A stretch of DNA of 64,000 nucleotides, taken from positions 52,853,674 through 52,917,673 of the forward strand of contig OY755237.1 in the NCBI GenBank assembly GCA_963576725.1, given 5' to 3'. This document shows, piece after piece, positions 55,012 through 63,438 of the stretch. The number at the start of each line of letters is the position of its first letter. Position 1 is the stretch's first letter. The notes beneath the pieces were generated by a model. It ran no database searches. It worked only from the letters and a program-made list of their open reading frames with translations, and was not told the origin of the DNA. This stretch comes from Azorinus chamasolen (taxonomy: Eukaryota; Mollusca; Bivalvia; Cardiida; Solecurtidae). The translations under genes and the position numbers were made by a program.

Positions 55012-55257
55012 TTAATACTTTACTCCTTGAATATCCATGAAAGAGTTAATGACATCATGAATATTAACTTGATCAAAGACCTATGATAATGTTTTATCAT
55101 AGGTCTTTGACTAGATTAACTGTTATAATAGCACATGGACACGGGTGTCTTTGGCCTTGGCAGAAACTAGAATCATATCTATATTATATCATAAGAAAAC
55201 ACAGCAGACCCTGATCACAGGGGGCAATTTCGTGGGTCTAGATGGAGTAAAGGGTTA
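55012..55257. mobile_element. T2 MITE in RPL13A intron 1, with a hairpin inserted
   Basis: ttaatactttactccttgaa to gagtaaagggtta; the right half of the core is damaged (aacacagcagaccctgatca only). The 36-bp hairpin caaagacctatgataat... sits at 55074-55109 between aacttgat and actagatt, so it was inserted into the MITE. Confidence 0.78.
55074..55109. repeat. 36-bp perfect hairpin, caaagacctatgata family (copy 2)
   Basis: caaagacctatgataa + tgtt + ttatcataggtctttg. Same arms as 54305-54342, 0.77 kb away. Confidence 0.9.
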
Positions 55258-55638
55258 GAATGCTGTGTTTTATGTCCTTTGCATTTACATTATATAACTT
55301 TATAAACATGACCAAAGATGTCAGTGTTTTGTCATGCATATAATTTGGACTTTATCAATGATATCAATAAAGGTCTCTTTCAGCTCTAGCCTCGGTAAAA
55401 TGGTTGTCTATGTCTACATTGTTCCAAAATTTGGTTTGATCGTGATTTTTTTTATCTGAAACTTGAATGAATTAAACAGAAATATAACATTAACAATATG
55501 AAATGGTATCATGCTGGGAAAACTGTTATAGTTTTTTATGAAATAAACATATTTGTTGCCGGTAATTGTTTTAATTTTTTTACAGGTGTTTGAATTAAAA
55601 TGTTAATTGGTATCTCATTTTAACATTGTTCTTTGCAG

Positions 55639-55711
55639 CCCATAATCATAGATGCCAGAGGGCATCTATTAGGTCGACTAGCAGCTATTGTTGCCAAGAA
55701 CATACTTAATG
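55639..55711 (+). CDS. RPL13A: RPL13A coding exon 2
   Basis: Acceptor tgttctttgcag, 24 codons plus one base, donor gtaagt. Reads PIIIDARGHLLGRLAAIVAK then NILN. DARGHLLGRLAAIVAK is the signature N-terminus of uL13/RPL13A, a large-subunit protein that binds 25S/28S rRNA and, in vertebrates, also acts in the GAIT translational control complex after phosphorylation. No stop or frame damage. The phase-1 exit matches exon 3 (split Gly). Confidence 0.96.
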
Positions 55712-55889
55712 GTAAGTTGAGTTTGAAAACTTTGATAATTAGTTTTAAAACTTAATTATAAATAATTTTGTTGGCCTTTTTGGAAACATTTTAAATGGGC
55801 CTCTGTTACTGCCAATGAACATATTTACTGTCCACACTATTTGACATTCATCAGCCAGGTAGAGATTGTGGTGACACAGTTGATAGACT

Positions 55890-57030
55890 TAAGATCACAG
55901 GGGTCTAAACCGCTTCATAGGAGTCTATTAGATGCGATATCGTAGCTGTAAGACTGATAATGACTAGCGTCCAGTTTACAGCTACGACATGCTAGCATCT
56001 CTACTGTGGCGCAAGCCGAATGTGAATCACACGCGGCGGTTTAACGCTTTTATTTTCACAACAAATGTAAACATAAATCAATGTTTCGATTTAAAACGAT
56101 TTTTTGAACACGCTGGGCTAACAAAATTATGTTACCTTTCTTGAAAATCATGTAATTTCAGATTAAAGTTTTACCACTCTAAGCGGACGACGTTTCCGAG
56201 AGATGGTCGGCCATTTTGAAAAAATTACCCATGCTCCGGGTGGTGACCTTATATGCAAATAGCTTCCATATATGGAAATCGTAGTAAAACGAGCAACAAT
56301 TGTCAATCTAAACAACATGGCCGATCCGTAGTAAGGTTTCCTTATATGGCAAAACGAGATCTCGCGAGATCTGTCATGGCGTCCAAAATCAAAATAAAAG
56401 TCGGCCGGTATTGCAAATATTTTTAATCGACCGCAGAGAAGTTATAAGATAGCGTAGGCTGATAAAATCTGATTTTTATTGATAAATAATAAGTTTTAAA
56501 GGAATACATTAACTGTTTGGAGACTCGTGCTGGTTTACAAGCACTTTAGATTTTGCGCCATTGTAGAGATGCTAGCGAATCGTAGCTCTATTAAGGAATA
56601 GAGCTACGTTATCGTATCTAGGGAGTCTATATATACTACATAATAAACAAGGGTTTTAACTGACAGAACAGAAACCTGTGTACCTCAAGTACAAACAAGT
56701 CTGTAACTCTTACAATTTATGTGATAATTCCATAATTCTTTTGGCTTCTGAAAGCCGAGATATTTCACTACCAATTAAGTATAATCTTCTGATGGTATCA
56801 AATACATTATTATAAATCTAACAATGATTTTCTAAAAAATTCATGTGTTTTCTGGGTCATTGACAAACGTTTATTCATCCCTGTTTCACTATGTCACAGC
56901 AATAACCTGGCGATTTGCAGTTCAAACGATGGCGTGGTTCAATAAAACAACAACTGCTTGTCAGTTAGAACCCTTGTTTATTATGTAGTATATATAGACT
57001 CCCATGAAGCGGTATAGACCCCTGTGCTTA
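55890..57030. mobile_element. Inverted-repeat element A inside a tRNA-like SINE (RPL13A intron 2)
   Basis: Ends cacaggggtctaaaccgctt (from 55896) and aagcggtatagacccctgtg (to 57026). Each terminal repeat continues into agtctatatatactacataa + taaacaagggttttaactga (56624-56663) and its complement (56958-57000). Direct repeats agact (55885-55889 and 57031-57035) flank it; alternatively cttaag, so the edges are uncertain by a few bases. The left terminal repeat is split by element B at 55929-56620. Without B it is ~450 bp. The 91-bp palindrome at 47994-48084 is its short form. No transposase. Confidence 0.85.
55929..56620. mobile_element. Foldback element B inside element A, 9-bp target duplication
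   Basis: Flanked by GGAGTCTAT on both sides (55920-55928 and 56622-56630, perfect). Ends tagatgcgatatcgtagct and agctacgttatcgtatcta. Each terminal repeat is itself a hairpin (gtagctgtaa...ttacagctac at 55942-55985; gtagctctattaaggaatag + agctac at 56582-56607) followed by gctagcatctctac / gtagagatgctagc. The interior contains tctcgcgaga but no protein signature. A 9-bp duplication and long structured repeats suggest a MULE/foldback-type element; family inferred. Confidence 0.88.
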
Positions 57031-57034
57031 AGAC

Positions 57035-57123
57035 TGTGGCTTGGTAGCTCAATCGGACGATGAATCAGTAGAGTGTTGGCATGGTAAGCCAGAGACCCTG
57101 GGTTCGACCCCAGTCGAGTCACA
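57035..57123 (+). repeat. tRNA-derived SINE head, copy 1 (interrupted upstream by element A)
   Basis: Cloverleaf-like: acceptor tgtggct / agtcaca (7 pairs incl. one G-T), D arm gctcaatcgg, anticodon stem ttggc-atggtaa-gccag, T arm ctggg-ttcgac-cccag. An 11-base insertion (acgatgaatca) disrupts the D loop. The loop would give anticodon GGT (Thr), which eukaryotes normally do not use. Its own upstream body (gtagagattgtggtgacaca at 55859) lies on the far side of element A. Confidence 0.8.
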
Positions 57124-57307
57124 ACTTTTTTCACCATGTTACATTTGGTGCCTAATGTAAATAACCCACAGGGTGATTTATATGTAAACAATTGTAATAA
57201 TAAGAAACTCGTGGGGTGTTCTTTGAGTAAAAATTTGGGACAAATTCTTGTGTAGAGGGGGTGTGTGTAGCCGGGTAGAGATTGTGGTGAAACAGTTGTG
57301 TTTAGAC

Positions 57308-57385
57308 TGTGGCTTGGTTGCTCAGTCGGTAGAGTGTTGGCATGGTAAGCCAAAGGCCCTGGGTTAAAGCCCCAGTTGAGTCGCA
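57308..57385 (+). repeat. tRNA-derived SINE head, copy 2
   Basis: Better preserved: acceptor tgtggct / agtcgca, D arm gctcagtcggtagagt, perfect anticodon stem ttggc / gccaa with the same ggt, T stem ctggg / cccag with loop ttaaagc (damaged B box). Preceded by the body segment gtagccgggtagagattgtg + gtgaaacagttgtg. No CCA or terminator context for a functional gene. Confidence 0.8.
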
Positions 57386-57434
57386 ACTTTTCCACCATGT
57401 TACAGATGTACAGTGAAAACTGATCAGATGCCAC

Positions 57435-57621
57435 CAGGGCTCAAGCAAGAGGGTGATTTTGGAGAAAAAGTCTCCCTAACCCAGCTGACTTCTCCCTGTT
57501 TTGAGCTGAGGGAGAAGTTTTATTATATAGACTATATCTAGGGAGATACAAAATCAGGACCAAACTTCTCCCTCAATATCACTAAACTTCTCCCTAATGG
57601 AGAGCTCCAGTTTGAGCCCTG
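57435..57621. mobile_element. CAGGGCTC...GAGCCCTG element, 187 bp, 5-bp duplication
   Basis: Flanked by GCCAC (57430-57434, 57622-57626). Left cagggctcaagcaagagggt, right ccagtttgagccctg. Interior has aacttctccct words on both strands. Same end type as 60152-61983. Confidence 0.9.
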
Positions 57622-57894
57622 GCCACATGGGGTGAGGCATACTGTACAATATTAAATTGTAATTTGCCAGTCCTTGGCAAGTGAAATAAATTTTTATCTC
57701 TGTTTTATTGTGTGAATGTTTTGGAATCATGCACTTGTATGCTATTTATTGACATTTGATCTTGATCCACACAGTATTGAAAGCTGTATAATATTCACCA
57801 GCTACGAGCAAGAATGTTTATAAGTACCTTTTCTGCAAAATGATAATGTATCTAGGTTAAAATTGCATTCAAGTAATGTTAAAAATATGTTTGT

Positions 57895-58400
57895 TAGCCC
57901 TTTATGCCATGAATATTCATGCAAGAAATAATGGCTTATGAGCACAGGAAATTTTGTCCATGGCGGAAAATAAAAGAATCGGATCTATATTATATTATAC
58001 AGGGTTGCCACGCGTCAGGGAAAAGTCAGGGAAATTGACATTTTTTCAAGGTCAGGGAATTTTGAGAACTGTCATGGAAATTTGAAAATATAGGCAAATG
58101 TCAGGGAATTGTCAGGGAATTTTGAAAACATGAGAATGAAGGTCATATATTTTTAAAAAATTAAATAGTATTACAGAAATTATGACAGAAAAACCAAATT
58201 TCGCGATTGAATGTGTCAGTGAAATTTGAAATTATGTAGGGAAATGTAAGGGAATTGTCAGGGAATTTTGTTTCCTCTGGTTGGTGGCAACCCTGTTATA
58301 AACAAACAGTATACCCTGATCAGATAGCTCCTATAGGAGCCGACTGATTTTGGTCTACTATTTGTAAAGATGTAGGTGTATTTATTGAGTAAAGGTTTAA
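57895..58400. mobile_element. T2 MITE in RPL13A intron 2, split by a hAT-like element
   Basis: ttagccctttatgccatgaa to gagtaaaggtttaa. Core aaacagtataccctgatcag / ctgattttggtctactattt with apex agctcctataggagcc. It is split at 58000-58295; rejoined it would be ~205 bp. Confidence 0.82.
58000..58295. mobile_element. CAGGGTTGCCA...TGGCAACCCTG element, 5-bp duplication
   Basis: Flanked by TTATA (57995-57999, 58296-58300). The interior repeats cagggaaattgac / gtcagggaattttg several times. Ends are hAT-like. It was inserted into a T2 MITE. Confidence 0.9.
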
Positions 58401-58620
58401 AACCCTGTACATATGAAAACTTTTTCATTAAGAAACTGTAGAATCAGATAATCTATATTTTTCCGTTATCAAACAAAGCTGATCTTGTTCTTACTCCATT
58501 TGCAAAACTGAACCATTCAGTATTGACGATGGCATTTAACATGTTTCATGATGCAAACAACATTTTCACAGTTTGCTGCTTGTATACATAGAGTTAAAGA
58601 TGGCTTTATAATTTTTACAG

Positions 58621-58686
58621 GTCAACGAGTGGTAGTCGTGAGATGTGAAGGTATCAATATTTCTGGAAACTTCTACAGGAACAAAT
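58621..58686 (+). CDS. RPL13A: RPL13A coding exon 3; gene continues past the window
   Basis: Acceptor tttttacag, 66 bases, donor gtaagt. The first two bases complete Gly from exon 2, then [21 protein letters not shown], near-identical to metazoan uL13; the final T begins the next codon (Leu in the family). Residues 1-52 of an expected ~203-206 are therefore present. The following exon, expected to begin like KYLxFLRKR, was not found up to 64000, so intron 3 exceeds 5.3 kb. No damage seen: this looks like the functional gene and not a processed copy, since introns are present. Confidence 0.96.
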
Positions 58687-58839
58687 GTAAGTTCAGGATG
58701 AAGAATATACAGATTATGTTTAGATATGTAAAATTGCCAAGTTTTTAATACTGGTGTAAAATGTTCTTGAATTTATATTGTGATTCATTATGCTTTGTTC
58801 AAAGATTAATATATGACATTGACTGTGGCTATGTGATAA

Positions 58840-58980
58840 TAAGGGCACACAATTTTTCAAAATTTTCACTCGTCCTGCAATATAAATGAAGAAGGCAATG
58901 CAAAATACTCACTTGTCCTGCAATATAGACAAAGAAGATAAAATATATTCAGGACGAGCAGACAAGTGAATTTTTTTTCC
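58840..58980. repeat. Short duplicated phrase
   Basis: actcgtcctgcaatataaat (58868) and cttgtcctgcaatatagaca (58911), with aggacgag inverted at 58951. Confidence 0.6.
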
Positions 58981-59384
58981 CTGATAATTTAATTGTGTGT
59001 ATGCAGAAGACAAGTGTACTGTCATTTGCAAACAGTGTAGACACAGATCTGTAGGAGCAGTCTAATCAGGGTTTGCTCTGTATACTTATGAAATTATAGG
59101 ATATGATTCTACTGTTTCTGTCCTGCCCAAAACTTCCTGCATTCATGTGCCATCATAAAAATTAATCTACTGTATATTCATGATACACTGGAGACCCGTT
59201 ACAACGCGGTGGTACGGGGACATAAAATTCAACCCGCGTTATATACGGAGCCGCGTTGTAACGAGTTTTTTTTTATCTGGGTACTTACATAAACCCCCAT
59301 CTTCCTAATATAAACTAATTTCGAATGAAACTGACTTGTTTACTTTGTTTCCCCACCCACTCACATAGCTCTTTCAAATTCTGT

Positions 59385-59491
59385 TAGCAAACAGAGTAGA
59401 CCCTGATCAGACGGCTCCTTTAGGAGCCGTCTGATCTGGGTCTACTCTGTTTGCAAATGCGTGAAAACACGTTTATATGAGGGAAAGGGTT
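59385..59491. mobile_element. T1 fragment (hairpin end)
   Basis: Perfect core gcaaacagagtagaccctga ... tctgggtctactctgtttgc with apex ggctcctttaggagcc, ends gggaaagggtta. The flank half is missing. Confidence 0.82.
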
Positions 59492-61011
59492 ATACAAAAT
59501 TACAAATAAAATCGTGTATGTTTTCAAGCAACCAAGTATATTTCATAATACAAGCCTGTTGATGGGATGTAATTGCCTCTGGGCCTGTCAAGCCCCTAAT
59601 CCGATTAAACCTGCTGTGTAAAACAATAAACATGGCTGTCACTGTTTTCAGAAAATGAAAGGTCACATGTGATGTCGCGTGTGATTTGTTGGGGTTTTAA
59701 ATTTTATTTGATTGGTCAAAGGGTACACACCCTTTTCTGTATTAGCATATAACCTCCAACCCAGCACTGAGAGTTAGGGGTTTAGATTTTTAATGATGTT
59801 TGTTTTTCATAGTTAAAGTGCGAACTTTTGTGGCTTTGACAGTGAAAATATTCAGTACATGCGTATCTCAATTATATACACAATTAATTTGTAACGAAAG
59901 TTATGCAGTTAAGATTTTACTGGTTCCCGTGCTATTAGGGCATCATGTGCATAGTACGAACCGGTAATCAGTTGTGTGTATTACATTCATGGCGGCATAT
60001 ATTCGAGTTGACAGTTGTCAGTTTTTCACACGTATGATTGTCTTCAATTGTTTATGTAGGGACCGGTGTTTGTTTTTATCCTTTAGCCTGCTGCTGGCGG
60101 ATAAGTTTACCTAAGTTTATTTTATGTTTCATTGCGCTATTCAATCATATTCAGGGCTCGAGCAACAGGGCGATTTGGGCGAAAACTGCGCTCAAACAGA
60201 CCAGTTTTCGCCCTGATCATAAGGGTTTGGCGAAATCCAAGTCGCCCTAACTTTAAGACTGTAAACATCGCTCTCGTACGTGAAAAAGCCATCATTTGTC
60301 AACCACTGACCCCAAAAAATAAGCTCCGCCCATGGGTGTTAATGAGTGTTAGATAGACAAAGGTTCAGACCATTCCTCCAATCAAAACGAAGGTATTTGA
60401 GACCACCTATTGATTTGTGAAATTGCTGACTTACGCCGTGTCCACTGACATATGACAGAGCGAAAACCAACACGTTATGAATGTGTTATTAAAACATGTG
60501 CAAAACAGCAGACAAACTCGAAATGGATCACTCAACCATTATCTACAGCAATCAATTGTAAATGTTTTAACGATGATGACTTTAATTTAATTAGAATCAT
60601 TTATTTCTGCAGGTCAGTGGGAATTCTTGCAAAGTTTACTTACCTCATAAAATCATTTTAAATCCCAAATCATTTGAAGTTAACACAAGATTATGTTGCA
60701 GCCTGCAGGTCAAGCGTCTAAACCAATTGTTTTTATGATAGAGGGCGTTCCAAATTGTAATTTGCATTATGTCAAAGGTCAAATCTTAGCTGCACAATTA
60801 TCACGTAATGATTACATGAATCTGCATACACATAATGTGGAAAATGTTTAAACTTCTTTCAGTTATAAAATTTCAATGTTAATCTAATGTGCTTTCGTGT
60901 AATGTGTTGAAAATTGAATGCATAAACACAGCTCGATTGTAAACTTCAGCAAGAGGCTGGCACCGTGTATTTTTGTCACTGGCAAAAAATCAATAGTCCA
61001 GCTCCAGGTGT

Positions 61012-61197
61012 TTAACCTTTAGCCTGCTGAGCAAATTATGTTTACTGAATTTTTCACCTACTACATTTTCAAAATTCAAGCTATAATCGATTTGTCTACC
61101 AAAATGCAATCAGACTGTCAAACATTTAGATCCTCATCTGGATCAAAACTGTTTGCATAGGTATTCACTCATCCACCCATAGCAGGCTAAAGGTTAA
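61012..61197. mobile_element. T3 variant with ttaacctttagcctgct ends
   Basis: ttaacctttagcctgctga to agcaggctaaaggttaa, 17 bp perfect inverted ends. Core tgtcaaacatttagatcctc / gaggatct-like catctggatcaaaactgttt with the apex deleted. Confidence 0.85.
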
Positions 61198-61411
61198 GCA
61201 TCTAAATTTGTGTTGACCTGCAACGGTTGCTGATTTCTGCTGACACAAAGGGTCACACAGGGAGTGAACATTTAATTGGCTGTTGCAAATGTAGACAGTA
61301 GTATTACAGAGGGGATTAAAAGTAACCACAAATTATTTTAAGAGAATATAAATAACTTATTTCAGAGGAAGAAATAATACATCAGTATCGGCATTGCATA
61401 ACTGATTTTTT

Positions 61412-61720
61412 ATGCCTCCCAGATCAAAATCTGGGGGGGGGGGGGGGGGCATATTGTTTTTGCCCTGACTGTTTGTCTGTCTGTTTGTCTGTTTGTCAGC
61501 AACTTTAACATTGGTCATATATTTGAGCCAGTACAGATAGAGACTTGATATTTGGCATGCATATGTATCTCATAAAGCTGCACATTTTGAGGGGTGACAT
61601 GTCAAGGTCAAGGTCATCATTCAAGGTCAGAGGTCAAATATATGGGTCAAATCACCGACTTTAACATTGGCCATAACTTTTGAACCAATAGAGATAGAGT
61701 CTTGATATTTGCTGCATATT
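61412..61720. repeat. Dispersed repeat: g-rich hairpin, GTCT run, ggtcaaggtca body
   Basis: tgcctcccagatcaaaatct + gggggg (61413-61448), then gtttgtctgtctgtttgtct, then two degenerate ~150-bp units (aactttaacattggtcatat at 61500; ctttaacattggccataact at 61659). Same class as 6452-6800. Confidence 0.7.
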
Positions 61721-62132
61721 GAACTTTCAATATTTTTGAATGATTAGTTTTGTGGATTTTAGACACTATTAAGAAGTCAATATTGCATTCATACACTTTG
61801 ATCTAGTGACACTAACATTGTTTTAGTATGTACTTAAACATTATAAAAGAGAAAAGGTATATTATGTATTAGTATCCGATAAGCGAAACGGTTCACTTCT
61901 CCTTGAGCCTCCTCACTTCTCCCTAATCTGAGGCCCAAGGAGAAGTCACTTCTCCCTAAAATTTGAACCCAGCTTGAGCCCTGATATTACTATAAATGAG
62001 GTATTTACAAAAAAAAAAATCGGCGACACAGACTACCCGCGTTATATCGGATACCGCGGTAAAACGGTCCGCGTTATAACGGATCTCCAGTGTATCATCA
62101 TTTCTTTAATATCCTTGGTGTAAAGGGTTATC

Positions 62133-63099
62133 ACCGACGGACCATTCCAATTAGAAAATTCCAAATTCTTAAGTGTTAAATTGGATATTACTGTTATGCC
62201 TTTACATTTTCATAAACTCTGCTTTCTTGTTCTCGGCCAAATGTTTTAGTAATGTACATAGTAATTTATTATAACGCAAAGTAAAATCCTCGATTTTGAT
62301 TGGTCAGTTAGCCATGTATAAAAGCCGTGTATCCCTCTAAATTCTGATGTATATACGGAGTCATGAGCAACAATGGAATTTCCCCCGCCGAGGTCCTCGC
62401 TTCCTTGATATAACAAAATAAAAATGGCCGACCAGCTTCACTTCGTCGATTCGATTCAAACATCCGCTCTCAAACGAAATAACAAATGTTTGGGGCGGAA
62501 AAAAGTTATCCATTTAGAAACATTTTTGTTATAGTTGTTGTATAACAATGTAAATGAACCCTATATGTGGCGATGGTCTTATTCTGCTTTGATGCTGCAA
62601 ATGTTGTCAAAGTGCTTGTGCACGTACCGATTAGCCCCCAAACCCCGCTTTTACAAAGATAATCCACACCCAATTCGATTCAGATCTTATTTATGTACAT
62701 GCACAGTACACGTACCTGTAAATTGCAGTATAGCCGCTCCTTCCAACGCCCATTGTTTGAATATTATAAAACCGTCATTTTGACGTCATCCAAATGACGT
62801 CGGCATTGCGGCAAAATTCTCTCAATTAAGTTAAATAGTGTCTGCTTAACCGCTGATCTGCTGAAAGGTTTACTAACGTCTGATTCTTTCAATCCTTTGA
62901 TAAACTAATGCACTTGGAAGATCCCTTTCTATTCACAAATATAATGAACTGGTTATTAAACAAAATGAACTAGGGTTGCAGAGGGATATATAAACCCTTG
63001 CCTTACAGTAAGAGGCCCCTGAGGGGAAGCAAAACGACGCATACATTAACAACCCTAATTAACTGCTACAAATATTAAACTTTGCAGTATAATAAAATC
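62133..63099. other. Unassigned intron 3 sequence
   Basis: Includes tataacgcaaagtaaaatcc (62272) and atgacgtcggcattgcggca (62794), words that look like parts of a dispersed repeat. The open frame at 62535-62783 has no domain or splice support. No RPL13A exon 4 found. Confidence 0.45.
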
Positions 63100-63243
63100 G
63101 TTATACAGATCATTGGCGGGATATCTGACTTTTTATTTCCTGCTGAGGAAAATACATGTAGTCCTCGCCTAACGGCTCGGGCAACATGATTTTTCTCAGC
63201 AGGAAACAAAAAGTCAGATACCCCGCCAATGATCTGTATAACT
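63100..63243. repeat. Long hairpin with ~52-bp arms
   Basis: Arms cgttatacagatcattggcg ... tttcctgctgaggaaaa and ttttctcagcaggaaac ... cgccaatgatctgtataac, loop of ~40 bases. Near-perfect pairing; no recognised family. Confidence 0.85.
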
Positions 63244-63310
63244 AATAGTATATCAACCCTAAGAAGGCTTGTATCAGCTGGTTGTAATGGTTTTAGTTTT
63301 ATGGCAACAC

Positions 63311-63436
63311 TTCACTCCATATACTCAGTTTTAAGCCTTTTCAAACACAGTAGACCCTGATCAGAGAACTCCTGTAGGAGCTCTCTGATCTGGGTCAGCT
63401 CTGTTTGCTTGAGGAAAAAATATATAGATCTGATTA
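63311..63436. mobile_element. T2 fragment
   Basis: cactccatatactcagtttt, core aaacacagtagaccctgatc ... gatctgggtcagctctgttt with apex gaactcctgtaggagctc. The T2 flank ends at tctgattata, where the next element begins. Confidence 0.78.
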
Positions 63437-63438
63437 TA

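Larger units (their letters stand above)
60152..61983. mobile_element. 1.8-kb element C: CAGGGCTCGAGC...GCTTGAGCCCTG, 5-bp duplication
   Basis: Flanked by ATATT (60147-60151, 61984-61988), inside the pogo-like element. Ends match the 187-bp copy at 57435. Near the left end gcgaaaactgcgctcaaaca / cagttttcgccctgatc forms a hairpin; near the right end aacttctcc/ggagaagt words recur. Contains a T3 variant (61012-61197) and a GTCT-tailed repeat (61412-61720). No transposase seen. Confidence 0.82.
59186..62092. mobile_element. 2.9-kb pogo/Tigger-like element, TA duplication, no transposase
   Basis: TA on both sides (59184-59185, 62093-62094). Left cactggagacccgttacaac + gcgg, right the complement with two differences. 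Subterminal copies of cccgcgttatat and ccgcgttgtaacg lie just inside both ends. It carries element C (60152-61983) and a T1 fragment; what remains, ~1 kb, has no DDE frame, so it is non-autonomous. Confidence 0.88.
59020..62132. mobile_element. T2 MITE split by a 2.9-kb pogo-like element
   Basis: Left part 59020-59185: gcaaacagtgtagacacaga / taatcagggtttgctctgta, gtttctgtcctgcccaaaac, tactgtatattcatga. Right part 62093-62132: tatcatcatttctttaatat + ccttggtgtaaagggtta. Together they rebuild the usual T2 flank. Confidence 0.85.

Noticed and set aside
55355..55460. Possible C/D snoRNA in RPL13A intron 1
   Set aside because: A poor C box (aatgata) and a ctga exist, but there is no terminal stem, the spacing is too long and no guide could be argued.
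57308..57385. Functional tRNA-Thr gene
   Set aside because: Anticodon GGT is not normally encoded in eukaryotes, the B box is damaged in this copy, and the unit recurs with a SINE-like body.
62535..62783. RPL13A exon 4 or another gene in intron 3
   Set aside because: No KYL-x-FLRKR-like pattern and no acceptor in phase. The sequence resembles a dispersed repeat.
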